Positions 19,633 to 30,639 of a DNA stretch of 64,000 nt are shown piece after piece. The notes beneath the pieces are model-generated. The model did not search any database. It saw only the letters and a program-made list of their open reading frames with translations, and was not told the origin of the DNA. The translations under genes and the position numbers were made by a program. The number at the start of each line of letters is the position of its first letter. Within the stretch, counting starts at the first letter, position 1. Origin of the DNA: Rhizopus arrhizus (Eukaryota; Mucoromycota; Mucoromycetes; Mucorales; Rhizopodaceae); contig JAKZZE010000032.1 in assembly GCA_024220505.1 (NCBI GenBank), positions 7,501-71,500 of the forward strand, in the 5' to 3' direction.

Positions 19633-21122
19633 ATGTCTATGATATACCCTAGATATACATTTACATCTGCACAGCAACGACACTTCACACAGTTTGACGC
19701 TTTTAAAGAACAGACACCATCAGCTTTTTGTGCTTATTGCTTGCAACTACTGTATCCAGATCAAGTGTTCTATAAAGCCTTTGTTGGAGAAGAAAATGAT
19801 CTGCCTTGCTATGAATGGGGATTTCTTCCAACTAGACCTCTGTCTAGCCTCAACTGCGTTGTAGTTTGTAAGCAACGTCATGATCGTGATAGTTGCATCG
19901 AACCGATCTACTGTGGCCCAACAATTCCATTTGATCTGAATTATCATGAACGTGGGGCAGTGGCTCCATTGAAATTAATGAGCAAAATGACAAGAATGAG
20001 ATCCGCAAATAGAGCTTATTGCGGCCAATATCAAGTTTCTGGAGCCCTGTGGACGGAACGCAATCTTAACTTTAGCGATATGTTGCATGCAGGAACGTTG
20101 GGAATGCCTTACAACAAAGACTATCAAGAGAGGATTGACCCGCACAAAGTGCAAGCCGTGTTTTCCCACCTGTGTACGTTGAACCCAAGACTAGACATTT
20201 ATGCTGGTGTTGAAATGCAGGCATTATACGCAAGATTTACATTGTTGAAAATGGTCAAGGAGGGGGATCCTTTGCCTGTTAACAGCTGGCCGATGAATTA
20301 CTTGATGCCTATCAGTGATGTCACGCCCAACGCTTCACAAGCCCGGTTGGATGACTTAGTGATAGGCAGTCTAAGGGAGTATGATGTAAAGTTTTCGGAG
20401 CACCCGGATTTGTTAGTGTTGTTGTTCCCATACCTCTATACGAACGGACGTGGCTACTATAGCCTTTGTAGTCCTCCGCAGGCGGAGGGTCGTGAGCTGT
20501 CAGAGAATGAAGGAGGGTACGCCGTCGCCAATAGGCAATGCACTTTGGCAAAATACGCAAAGCAGAGGCTACTATTAGCGGATCGACGCTTTGGGCGAAG
20601 TCCAGAATATCTCTTCTTCATGATGGACATGATCGAGAAGCACAATATCCAGTCAAGCAACCGACATGTGGTCCCACTAAAAGAAAGAGAAGCGCCATTG
20701 CGACGTCAGGACGTGTTTTTGGATGGCGCGTATAAGTTTGGTCGGGTGTCGTTGGTTCCGCATGTAATAAGATCATCATACGCTTACAAGCGAATTCACA
20801 GTCTTAACTTGCAAGCTATGTTTGATTCGCTGGGACCTCCTCAGTTGTTCATCACATTGACTTGTAATGATTTTGCAACGGAGTTTACAACTCTATTGGA
20901 AGGTGAACGCCCTTGGGTGGACCCAGTTCTCTTTGCACTTCATTATAAGCGAATGAGTCAAGAGATTATGAACAAGTATATCAAGAAAGGGGTAAAAAAA
21001 GCGAGAGTGGCTTTGTGGGTTCCGTGAGTAATTTACTAACAAAGTACTCCCTTTCTTTTGTAGCGCTTTGCATGGTTAGTAGGCAAGGTTACTGATCGGT
21101 CTTGGGGGATGGAGGTGCAGTT
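19633..21122 (+). pseudogene. Helitron Rep protein, N-terminal half, truncated by LTR-a
   Basis: ATG at 19633. An intact 464-residue exon shows the Helitron_like_N layout: LLVLLFPYLYTNGRGYY, then YAKQRLLLADRRFG, SPEYLFFMMDMI, SSNRH, FGRVSLVPHVIRSSYAYKR, and LGPPQLFITLTCND. A ~40-50 nt intron with a perfect TACTAAC follows. Its donor is GTGAGT or GTTCCG; only the latter keeps the frame. The next exon begins RFAWLVGKVTDRSWGMEVQ and ends where LTR-a starts. The His-x-His nicking motif and catalytic Tyr region, expected next, are absent. Rolling-circle transposition initiation is the family role. Confidence 0.85.
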
Positions 21123-21984
21123 TGTTAAGGATACATAAGATTATAGTCACTTTATTTTAGTAAAAGGAATCAGATATGATCCTGAATAATATGTTGACAT
21201 AACTTGGAATCATTTATAACATTATTCCCAACACAGATCAATAAAATACTTTGATTAGATTTTTATATTAAGCTTTATTCATATTAACTTCACATAGTCA
21301 AATAAGATGACATGGTTGTAATATAGTTTATTGATAATATGAGCATGTTGAATAAGGAATGACGATTACTTACCGGATCATCATTAATCATGAAAACATT
21401 TATCCTGATTGAGATATTGTTGTCAGCAATGATATCCAATCATGGAACTAAAGGTCTTTATATTCATCCGTACCGTCTCCTTAAATAGTTATATGTCCAG
21501 AGTTATCTGAAACCATCTCAATAGCATAATTGACAATACAAGCTAGGGACAGGCTAAACTAATAATTAAAAATAGTAATCATCTATTCTGTCAAGTTGAT
21601 TATAAATCTGTCCTAATTCTTTATCCGTATCATGTCTATAAATACTCTCACTTTTTACATGTAGAATTCATTTTAATCTTAATGATAGTTATCTCTGTCG
21701 TTTTTGGTCATTAATGATGTCTTTATTATTTTATTATTGATCGCAGTCCAGCCTATATAATTAATAGTCAGACAATATAACCCAGGGTTCATTCTAATTA
21801 TTAGTTCCTCCCCTTTTTCTTACTTAATAAATAGTAATTGTTAGCTATTGACTTCTTACTGTTTTTATATTATAAGCACCAAATATCTCAATCTCAACTT
21901 AATAAAGAGATACCAAGTTCTAACAGTATTTCTTTATCTTTGTTGCTATATTACATTTTACCTAAAACTTCCCTTTCCTAAACA
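21123..21984 (+). mobile_element. LTR-a with nested LTR-b
   Basis: Starts TGTTAAGGATACATAAG and ends CCTAAACA. It is very similar to 41692-42355 once the nested 195-bp LTR-b and its 5-bp duplication are removed. It has a TATAAATACTC box near 21640. Left flank GCAGTT (Rep gene) and right flank CCAGT (B3 gene) differ, so it is not a simple solo LTR; recombination between two LTR-a copies is likely. Confidence 0.85.
21696..21890 (+). mobile_element. Solo LTR-b (195 bp) nested in LTR-a, TSD ATCTC
   Basis: TGTCGTTTTTGGTCATTAAT...ACCAAATATCTCA, flanked by ATCTC at 21691-21695 and 21891-21895. The LTR-a copy at 41692 has the corresponding empty site near 42255. Confidence 0.93.
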
Positions 21985-22290
21985 CCAGTGAAGGAAATGA
22001 TGATAGGATTCTCAGTAGGTGGTTCAAAGACAAAGATTTCTCTCCAAGGCAAGGAAGAGCGAACCAAGTCGGGTAAGTTGATTTGAAGAAGTAAGGTGGT
22101 TGGTCTAAAATAAGAAAAATTAATAAATTAGGTCATCAGATCCTCGTCAAAATGGGAACCTGTTTTCGAAAAAACAAAGAACCCTACAGATGTTATCTGC
22201 TGTGCCATCGTTAAAGTGGATATTCTTTGGAAAGATGATATTGTTCTTGACGCTAGTGATCATTGAGGATTCGGTCGACATAAGAAAGTA
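21985..22290 (-). pseudogene. Family B gene, copy B3, 3' half lost at LTR-a
   Basis: On the minus strand the sequence parallels B4 and B2: start region with the ESSMIT-like segment, the CFFEN exon end, a GTTCCC...TTTTAG intron, and TLLLQIN to a point equivalent to VSFTG. It then ends at the LTR-a edge (CCAGT), the same base at which LTR-a interrupts B4. It is head-to-head with A3. It is highly similar to B4, so the pair B3/A3 and the pair B4/A4 are a recent duplication. Confidence 0.7.
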
Positions 22291-22435
22291 AAGGAAGAGG
22301 GAGAAGAAGTAACGTGGCTGTGATAGATGATATGGGAAAAAAAATGTCGTTGAAGCTTTTTATCATCTTTCCAACCTGTTCTTTTTCGTCCTTTTTTTTT
22401 TACTTTTTATTTTTTTTTTGAAACTTGATATCGAT

Positions 22436-22936
22436 ATGAAAACACAACACAAGATCTCACAATATATCGCCGAGTATGCTCCAAGTTTCGAGGTGACTAA
22501 AAAAGGAGGGATAAAATTAACGATCAGGATGCCCAGGATGGAGGGGTATTACCTGAAGGTGGATTTATGGAACTTGGCAGCTGGCCATGCGTTGATGGAG
22601 GGTTGGAAAGAGGGTGCCGTCTACGAGTTTGAAGGTCAGGAGAATAACGATAGAATGAGAGTAGCATTGAAGGCAAGTATTGACTTTGTTTTAGGAGAAT
22701 TCAGTTTATGGCACTGGATTGATGAAGATGGGTATTCGCGCTGCGCAGCGACAGTGAACCTGACGGAGTGGAAGACAGGAAACGAGGTGTATCAAGTTAG
22801 CCAGTATGATGAGGTCTGGAGGGAGGCAGAAGTGCTAAAGTATGCCCTGAGCAATTGGGAGAATGGACAGTTGGTGAAGGCCAGGGGGTCTAAGAAGTTG
22901 GTAGGAGAAAAGCTGATGGAGGCTTTACACACCTAG
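22436..22936 (+). CDS. Family A gene, copy A3, last exon missing
   Basis: ATG at 22436 (MKTQHKISQYIAEY). Exon 1 runs to 22634; a 60-nt intron, 22635-22694 (GTCAGG...TTTTAG), is in frame even if unspliced. Exon 2 (LWHWIDEDGYSRC...WREAEVLKYALS) ends with KLMEALHT and a stop at 22936. The third exon present in A4 (basic LLVDEEDEQLG...GLKMED tail) is absent and replaced by unrelated sequence. Splicing removes 20 residues and makes the product align end-to-end with A5. Function is unknown; strand pattern and size are compatible with a small OB-fold-like protein. Confidence 0.65.
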   Translation: MKTQHKISQYIAEYAPSFEVTKKGGIKLTIRMPRMEGYYLKVDLWNLAAGHALMEGWKEGAVYEFEGQENNDRMRVALKASIDFVLGEFSLWHWIDEDGYSRCAATVNLTEWKTGNEVYQVSQYDEVWREAEVLKYALSNWENGQLVKARGSKKLVGEKLMEALHT

Positions 22937-23015
22937 GCTGTTACTACCACCTTTCTTTTTTTTTGTCTTTTCCCTTATCCATTTTTAAAAGTATATCAGG
23001 ATTACTCTACTCATA

Positions 23016-23555
23016 ATGTCCAACAAAGTAACAGAAGGTTTAAAAGAAGTAGTGAGAAAATGGTTAAGTGAAAATTGTATGGTGCACATTACATGACAGA
23101 CTACATCCTAAGCCATCTGTATAGTCGATGTATGCATCGAGAATATAGGACAAGTTCTTCAAGAAGAAGGATGCCAGTTAGGTATTAAAAATGATGTGGT
23201 AGAAGTGCTATCGCGAAATATGCAGCGCAAAACACTTGGAAAGATTGATAGGAGGGCAGTGATTGAAGCAGCTCGTCCTTCTGCCACCACCCCCACTGTT
23301 TCTGCTCCGCCTGTTGCTATTCCTGTGGTTCAGTCGCCTCCTGCAAGTTCTCTTGGTCCTCTTACAGGTACTTCAGCGGTATGGACGCCGCTTCCTCTCC
23401 CGACTGAAGTTGTGCCTGCAGCATCGTCAGTGGAAACCCCTGTTTTTGCGCTGCAAACTTTGTCCAGTCCTGCAGGCCCTTCGGAAGCTGGTGCCTCCGA
23501 AGCCACTTCAGGGAAAAGGAAAAGAAAGCGCCGTCAAAGTGTGGAAAGTAAGTGA
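23016..23555 (+). CDS. Gene D: helical N-terminus, Pro/Ser/Ala linker, basic C-terminus
   Basis: ATG at 23016. A 48-nt intron (23077-23124) joins LKEVVRKWLSEN to FDVCIENIGQVLQEEGC, giving 163 aa in one frame. The N-terminal ~55 residues look helical; a ~90-residue Pro/Ser/Thr/Val/Ala linker follows, then KRKRKRRQS, a probable nuclear localisation signal. No family is recognised. It is co-directional with A3 and gene E, with 80-bp and 33-bp gaps, and looks like part of the same auxiliary gene cluster. Confidence 0.6.
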
Positions 23556-23588
23556 TATTAGGCTTGATTTTGAAATCGGGAAAAACTA

Positions 23589-24158
23589 ATGCATGGCAAA
23601 GTGAAAACGACAAGAAGCGCAGGGTATTATTCCCGTTTAGACACTCTTGAGCGGGATGTCAGAGGTAGGACTAAGCATAGTAATCATCGGTATTAACGAA
23701 CGGTGCGAGCTAGATGTCTATACGTACATCAATCTTCGGGAAGATGAGGAAGTGGTTGAGAACGAACCACAGGCTTTATATGAAGCTTTTGTTCAAGCAG
23801 AGCAGCAAGAGTACACACAAAAGTTTCGCCAATTCAAAAGTGCCTTGGAAATGTGGAAACTGTTTTGTCATGAAAAAGGCTCTTCTGCCTTGGGTCAACA
23901 CGGTTTTGCCCAAATACACTTTTTACCAAATAGAATACAAAAAGTGTTGTACATACTACAATTGGGGCAAAAAGTTGCAGTTATTGTTGAATATTGCGGC
24001 AGCAATGAAAACGTGCTGCTCTCGAGGTCTCTTTTAGATTTACATTTAAGATCAGTATGTATATTATTTAATCTCGGCGCTTGACTAATTTGATTCTATA
24101 GATTCCTTTGGACTTTATCAAAGAGTATACTCGGAGCCGACACAGATCAATGCAATAA
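23589..24158 (+). CDS. Gene E: unidentified 157-residue protein
   Basis: ATG at 23589 (MHGKVKTTRSAGYY). Introns 23665-23713 (49 nt) and 24055-24101 (47 nt, GTATGT...TTCTATAG, GACTAAT branch site) give 157 aa ending RSRHRSMQ. It has a charged helical centre (EPQALYEAFVQAEQQEY) and a beta-rich C-terminal third (KVAVIVEYCGS, then LHLRSIPLDFIKEY). The last part resembles the broken gene at 24828-24964 (VVGFDTVPIDFVREL), defining a family E. Function is unknown. Confidence 0.6.
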
Positions 24159-24195
24159 AGCATACTTTTTCAAGTTAAACATTTCTTTTTATTCA

Positions 24196-24964
24196 TTCGA
24201 AGGAAATATGGTACAACAAATCTCCTTTCCTTTTGAAGAATCAAAATGGGTATCATAGATATTGTAGAACAGTAACTGATTGTAGCTGGCATTGATAAAT
24301 ACAAGCCTTAATACAAGATCATAATTAAATAAAATAAAAATGTAAGTTTATTTAAATAAGATCATACAATCAATTCCAATTAAACATGTTCTTTTAGAGT
24401 ATGTTTTGTATTAATGAGAGTTCTTTGATAAGAAGAAGTATCAACTAAAATAACAAGATCCAATCCAATATCAGGAATATTGCTAATCTTTCATATAATT
24501 GAAATAACGCGTAAAATAACCCTATTCAAATCAGTGAGGAATTCCCAGAATAAAAGGTAATCTACGACAGACATACAAAAGGACAAATGAAAAGTTTTCA
24601 TAATCATAATTATAGATGACACTTGCTAAAATACCTGAATATTAGGAGAACGCTTACAATAGAAGATATCAAGCCACTCACTCAATAAGATATAAATACC
24701 TGCCTTCAATTAGAATAATTTTTAATTTAACTTAAACTGAAATAAAGATCAGTCTCAAAAAGTATCCAAACTGTTTCTTTATTTTTGTTTCTATCTTTTT
24801 CTTAGTCACTTTTACCATTATACAACAGACCCTTTTTATCACATGGAGAGTTCTACGTGGCCTATTTACGAGTGAAGAACGGGTGCGATATTTATTTTAT
24901 GCGAACGTCCCTTGAAGAATTAGTGGTAGGATTTGACACAGTCCCTATTGACTTTGTCCGTGAG
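24196..24964 (+). pseudogene. Family E relative interrupted by LTR-c
   Basis: Left piece 24196-24262 reads SKEIWYNKSPFLLKNQNGYH. The right piece, after the LTR, reads GEFYVAYLRVKNGCDIYFMR, then SLEELVVGFDTVPIDFVREL and a stop at 24962-24964. Gene E has equivalent segments in the same order. The 5' part is missing. Confidence 0.45.
24263..24827 (+). mobile_element. LTR-c (copy 1)
   Basis: TGTAGAACAGTAACTGATTG...CATTATACAACA. It is about 95% similar to 60115-60683 by eye. It has TATAAATACC (~24693) and AATAAAGATC (~24740). The three 5' bases TGT present in the other copy are missing, and the flanks GATAT/GACCC are not a clean duplication. Confidence 0.85.
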
Positions 24965-25098
24965 TTGGAGACGTGATTTAAGCGTTTGTAGTGATATATG
25001 GCCATAGTAAGTTTACTATAGATATGAAATAAACAAGATGGATAGTAGTCAAAGGCAAACGATTTCACTTTATTTGTGTTTCCTTTTCCTTTTCCTTT

Positions 25099-25521
25099 TG
25101 TTGTATCCACACAACTAGTAAAGTGAACATTCATGGGTAGATGTGAGATTTCCGCAATAGCCAACTTTGCCCTATTGTCCCTATCGGCGTTCCCACGACT
25201 ATATCGGAACCTGATTACAACAATGGCAGTTCAATCCAACCTTATTCGATAATTATCGTTAGATCAATAATTTATCTACTTCATTGTCCCTTGATTCGCC
25301 AATAAGACAGCGGCTATTGATTATCCAGTATCTTTCCTTTATCTTCCCGTCCTTCCCATATCATTCTTTTAACCGATCAATTGAAATAGCGGTAAAGATC
25401 CAGACATCCAAAAAGTATAAATAGCCTCAAATGTTTTTTATTAATAAAGCAATATAATCTTTAGTTTCACAACTATTGTCTTTTTTAGTTTTCGTCTCTT
25501 ATTTTAATATTTGGCAAAACA
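25099..25521 (+). mobile_element. Solo LTR-d, near-perfect TSD
   Basis: TGTTGTATCCACACAACTAG...TTGGCAAAACA, 423 bp, with TATAAATAGCC (~25418) and AATAAAGC (~25443). Flanks CCTTT (25094-25098) and CCTAT (25522-25526) differ at one base. It is the only copy in the window. Confidence 0.75.
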
Positions 25522-25527
25522 CCTATC

Positions 25528-25797
25528 ATGCCGCGTTCTCTTTACCCTCTAAAAATGACTCTTCAACTATATGCATACCAAAGCACCATGGTTTGCCCAT
25601 CACAGAGTCAAAGACAGTGCTCGTTTTACAGGATAACCATCCGTCTATCCACAGATAGACCATTTATTCTAGTGCTCTTCCATCGCTCACCTATCGTACA
25701 GGAACCACCCGCCATTTATTCTGGTTCCTTTTTTAAACTCAAACTAGAAGCTCGGCAAGGCGGAAGGAGAAGAGGATCTCATTCATCTTCCTTTTGA
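25528..25797 (+). CDS. Unidentified 89-codon ORF
   Basis: ATG at 25528, six bases after the LTR-d edge. The product starts MPRSLYPLKMTLQLYAYQ and ends with a basic GGRRRGSHSSS. A second frame over the first part is also open (25476-25658), so coding status is uncertain. If real, its 5' leader was split by LTR-d. No gene is seen in 25798-26136. Confidence 0.25.
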   Translation: MPRSLYPLKMTLQLYAYQSTMVCPSQSQRQCSFYRITIRLSTDRPFILVLFHRSPIVQEPPAIYSGSFFKLKLEARQGGRRRGSHSSSF

Positions 25798-26136
25798 CCA
25801 ACACCGTCCTTGTCAGTTGTTCTTACCACCAGGCGAATCATATCAGTAGCATTTAGGCAATCGATCCTAATAATCAGCAGACACTCAAGCGCATTTGTTT
25901 CCAGATTGTCTTCTTTTACTCCCTCGTCCTTTTAACATAGGTTGACCGTAATACTTTTTCGTGTTCAATTAGTTTATGACATAAGCACTCAATTTCAAAA
26001 CTGCAAGGTGACTTAGGGTCCTATCCCTAACCCACATCACTTCTTGTCAGAACTTCTATATCAAACAAAGTATGCAGCAGTGACAATTTCAAATTATTTA
26101 TTACGCAAGTATTCTTCCTATCTCTTGATGAATTTT

Positions 26137-27718
26137 TTACGATAACGTATCCAAGTTGGCCAAGAAGTCTTCGATCATCTGGTCTCTAGTAAACAACAAC
26201 TGCCTACTTGGACCCGCAAAAAAAAATAAATGACTTGCTCTGTCTTTACGCGAGAGCAAGTCATATAGAATTGTCCTGCTGAACGGAATTTTTGCACCAA
26301 AGAAATAGCCACTCCAGACAGGGTCAAACTCTGTACTTTGTGAACAGTGGCAGCAAAACTAAGAATCAGCGGGAATTGGCAGCGACTGCAGCCGGTTCGA
26401 AAGACTTGACAGATAATACGCTGAATGGCGCGCGTACGATTGTCCTTCAACCGCCGCACAATAATCATGTCATCATCTGACATGCTCTCCACCACACACG
26501 GGGTTCCATTCACCCAGCCCGTGCTGACATTCAAGTTATCAATCAATAAACACTGCACGCCTAGTTTCAGTTTCAACATCCTCACCAGTCCAGTCTTTTT
26601 CAGAACACGAGCTGGCCCCTCATCGATACTGTAAAACGTCTTGGCCCTACCCACCACCGTACTCACATGTTCCCGGTTGAAAGAGGTTACTTCCGCTCTT
26701 GTGGTAAACAAACGTACGTAGCTGCTCGGAATATTTGCTTCGTTTAACATACGACTCTGAATGAAGTCAATTACTTGCCGATTCATGTTATTGCTACGAA
26801 CATCTGCCAAGAAACGCAAAAACCGCTCACCACAGGTGGCATCTTGACGTTGAGGGATACGAAATTGGTAGGTGAAAGCAAAAGATGTCAAGGCTGATTG
26901 AAAGAAAAAGCCGTCCGCTGCGGCTGTCATTGGTGGCAATTGTGCAGCATCTCCAAAGCAAACGACTATGGCGCCTCTAAAATCTTCATGGTTGCCTGTC
27001 ACACTCTGTAGACATCTTGACATTGTTTCCAGCAGCCTTTTGCTTATCATCGAACATTCATCAATCAAGAACGCAACATGCTTATGTGTTTTGACAAAGT
27101 CTTGCAATCGTACCAAGTTTGGTTCATCCGTATGTTCAATAAAGCCAAAAAACCGATGGATTGTTTCGCCTTGCACATTTTGCGCAGCAATACCAGTAGG
27201 AGCCAGCACCACTGGTTGCACCTGATCACAGATACATATCAACCGTAAAAGATTCAACAAGAAACTTTTGCCTGTCCCAGCCGCATCAAACACAAAGTAC
27301 AATACGCTAGTGCTATACTCACACAAGTGTTGATAGATGGCCAACTGCTCTGTCGACGCCTGCTACAACATCCTCATCACTTCCTCCTCATTAGTCACTT
27401 GTGGTTCAACTGCCATTCCCCCTCCTGCTGTCTCACTAACGACCCTCAGGCTTTCTCGCAACTATAAGACCGACTCCACTACTTCTCGATCCTGTCTAAA
27501 GTTGTTCTCTTGACACGCTGCAGCGTATACATTCTCCCAACTTCCTTCTCCTCTGTATAGTAAAGCGCTCAAGTCTGTCTCTTGGATCGGATACCATAAT
27601 ACCACTTGCTGAAAATAAAAAGCTTCCCCTTCACTTTGACTATAGGCATGCGTACGCCATACTGGCTCTTTTCTCCTTTGGTCGCGAGCTCTGTAGCGAT
27701 TGCTGAACCTATCTGTGC
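26137..27718 (-). pseudogene. Helitron Pif1 helicase domain with nonsense and frameshift lesions
   Basis: Reading down from 27718: RFSNRYRARDQRRKEPVWR and GEAFYFQQVVLWYP (pre-helicase region). Two in-frame TAG codons follow before 27344. A long open stretch then carries Walker A (DAAGTGKS), LAPTGIAAQN, Walker B (FLIDECSM), CFGDAAQLPP, LSFAATVHKVQSLTLS and YMTCSRVK. The end (PSRQLLFTRDQMIEDF) is reached only by a one-base shift in an 8-T tract near 26227. The junction to the Rep part at ~27710 is also out of frame by one. The helicase core from 27344 is intact as an ORF. Confidence 0.8.
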
Positions 27719-28664
27719 ATACCTTTGGGATCCATTACTGCAGCCGTTTGTGAAAAAAATACCTCTTCTCTTTGGTTGATTGTACCACGATCATATACGC
27801 CAATCCTCACTGCTCCTCCCTCGCCAAACTCGTCCTCGACGTCCATCACTTCTGTCAAGATATAGGTCGTAAAATATTCCACCATACACAAATGCCGTAC
27901 TTGGTCATGGCAATTCAAAAACTTTTCCAAGTGAGTTCGGCTAAAGATGTTGGTGTCATCCGGGGCCAACATACCAATGTTTGTTCGCAACTGACATCTC
28001 TCATCTTCGCCAGGGAACACAGTGCTAATGAACACTGTTCCTCGGCTGCTACGATGTTTATTCCAACCACAAAGGAAATAGGCCGCATCCACAGCTCCGA
28101 CTTGTCTCGTCTTAAAGTGAGATCTCGCCTGATCGGCCCCGATCGTGATATCCACAGGCGTATCAATTTTACTTAGATACTTGGCAAGGTAATACAACAC
28201 ACGGCCACTCGAGTTTATCTGGATATCCATACTCACTTTCAGTAGTTTCAGCAGATAAGGGTTATAGCCATTCACGTTCCCATCCACCACCGAATGGCGA
28301 TAGACAGCCCGCTGTGTAATCGGATTAAAGTAACTGTGATCACTCGCTGGCTTTGGATATCCAAAACGACATGTCTGAAACGCTTGAGGCTCTATTCTTT
28401 CTTCTGTTGGTCGTCGCGGTCGACAATAATTGCCACAGGTGTGGATTTACAACTCTGTCACCAATCGATAAAGCTCAGGATCATCGTCATAAGAAGGGAT
28501 TTGGGCGATCACTAAAGATTCCATGCCTACCAGCTCTTCCGAACTCTTTCCCGTCCAAAGTACCATGTGAACATGTGGACTACCTCGATCTTGCAATTCA
28601 ATCGTATAGCTCCAATCTCGAACATCCCCAAGTTGGTAAGCAAGGCTCTGAAACAAATTGTAAG
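27709..28664 (-). pseudogene. Helitron Rep catalytic core, one nonsense codon
   Basis: An acceptor TTTGTTTCAG precedes SLAYQLGDVRDWSYTIELQ. Next is the nicking metal-site motif SPHVHMVLWTGK, a Cys region (HTCGNYC, then CRFGYPKP), YNPYLLKLLKV and the catalytic-Tyr motif YYLAKYLSK. The single stop TAA at 28447-28449 aligns with a Gln in the related fragment at 40.9 kb, so CAA to TAA is the simplest explanation. The N-terminal half is absent; the element is cut near 28700 next to LTR-b. Together with the helicase it formed a canonical RepHel. Confidence 0.85.
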
Positions 28665-28701
28665 TACACAATACGACCAAATGACTTAAAGCACTACTTA
28701 C

Positions 28702-28907
28702 TGTTATATTTGATACTTATAATATGAAAACAGTAAGAAGCCAATAGCTAACAACTACTATTTATTAAGTAAGAAAAAGAAGAGGAACTAATAATTTAGA
28801 ATGAACCCTGGGTTATATCATCTGACTATTAATTGTATAGTCTGACGTAGGCTGGACTGAGATCAATAATAAAATAATAAAGACATCATTAATGACCAAA
28901 AACAACA
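28702..28907 (-). mobile_element. LTR-b (copy, minus)
   Basis: The reverse complement begins TGTTGTTTTTGGTCATTAAT and ends AAATATAACA. Length is 206 bp. Flanking 5-mers CTTAC and TCACC do not match, consistent with a rearranged junction between the Rep fragment and the Ty3 fragment. Confidence 0.85.
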
Positions 28908-29127
28908 TCACCCCCTACCAGTTGGTATCAACGTTTGAATGGGAAGTGTTTGAACAGCTATAAATTTTTGTGTGACCTAATTTCTCTTGATGCGCTTGCT
29001 GTGCCTAAGATTACTATTTGCAGTCACGGTATTTTTTACGAAGCCTTCATGATGATCTGTTCTTCAATCAGAGCTTTCTTGATTTTGGTGTAGTCTTCGT
29101 TTGGGATATCTGGATAAAGTGTTGCCA

Positions 29128-30600
29128 TTACGTTTGGATTGGCTTTTCTTTTTTTTCTTTTGTATTATGAGATTGTCTATTGTGCGATATGATTCCAGAC
29201 TTTGACTGTTCATTCATAGTTGTCGTAGTCAATAATTTACTAGGGGTATAGTCTGAGGGCAATTTTTGCTTTTTATTCTTTTCAGCCTCATTATTTTTCT
29301 TTTTTATTACTTCACCATTTTGATTTATGGATTTACCCAGCTTGCGCCAATAAATGTTAATGCACTTGGGATGAGTAAATGCTTCAGCAGTTAACCAGCT
29401 ATCATCGTCTTTGCTGTAGTTTTTCCAGCGTACGAGATATTCTCTGTTTCCAGGTTCGCCTCTATGATTGATGATTGCCTCAATTTCGTACAATTCATCT
29501 TTTGGAATGACTTCATCCTGTGAAATGATCTTTAATTCTTCTGGAGAATAATTTCGAGACATGAGTGTTTCATCAACATCACGAAGTATATAAGCACCAC
29601 CTTGTACTTGACGTACAATACGATATGGACCTTTGTAAACCGTGGAGAGACTATTGTACTGCTCTCTGTCACGCACCATTACGTAACTTCCTTCCGGGAA
29701 CGTGGACTGACGATTTTTGTTGTCAACTTTTTCTTTTTGCCTTTTGGTGTAAAGGTCGGTTCTATCTTGTATAGCAGGGAAGACAACTTGCGACATGTAG
29801 TCTATTCTTTTCAATATCTCATCGTGCGGCATGTACTCCTTCTTTTTTAATTCACCAGCATCATCCCTGTATTCAATGAAGTCATTTATGTTGCGAGCAA
29901 ACATCAATGAAAAGGGTGTGGTCTGCAAGCGTGTGGAGATCTTATTGTTGATCATGAGCTGTACAGATGGAATGTAATGATGCCAATCTTCGGTGGCACT
30001 TTCAAGGAACTTTGCTAATATTTTCTAGCAGATTGAACATAACGTTCAGCAGCTCCATTTGCTGAACGATGGTAAGGAATGGTATATCTTTTGTCGATAC
30101 CCATTGCATTGAATAGATTCTCTAAATTTCATTTTTGAATTCAGAGCCGTTATCGCTACATACAAAATGTCTAGGATAGCCGAGTAAAGAAAATGTATCA
30201 ACCATGGCACCTGCGACAGTTTTTGCCTTTTTGTCTACTAGGGGTTTCAACACGCAGGATCTGGTGCAAATGTCGACTAGAATCAACACATATGTATACA
30301 TGTTGCTACTAGATTGAAAGGGTCCAATTAAATCAAAAGCATAGGCATCCCAGGAACATAAACGTAGACAGGTCGATGAGGATTATAACCCTTTTTAGCA
30401 ATATTGTACTCTTGGCAGGTATTGCACTTGCTTACATAATTTACTGCATCAGCTAATAAGTTTGGCCAATGTAGGTTTTGGTTATGGATTGATTTCACAA
30501 TATGATCAGCTCCAAAGTGTCCGAATTTATGGACTCCATCAAGAATCTCTTGTTGATCCTTATATGGTGGAGTGATATAGTCCTTGTCACTGAATTTGGT
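29128..30600 (-). pseudogene. Ty3/Gypsy chromovirus integrase with chromodomain, partial
   Basis: From ~30600 down: an HHCC zinc-binding module (HKFGHFGADHIV, then CNTCQ), core segments including DLIGPFQ-like and CSDNGSEFKNE with stops and frame changes, then an intact ORF from about 29953. That ORF encodes the C-terminal part (YKGPYRIVRQVQGGAYIL) and a chromodomain (YEIEAIINHRGE, then YLVRWKNYSKDDDSWL). Gag, protease, RT and RNase H are missing, as are recognisable LTRs beside it. Between 28908 and 29127 only short open frames occur. Confidence 0.85.
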
Positions 30601-30639
30601 AGGACTTTATACATAGAAATATAATCGACATTTGTTTAA

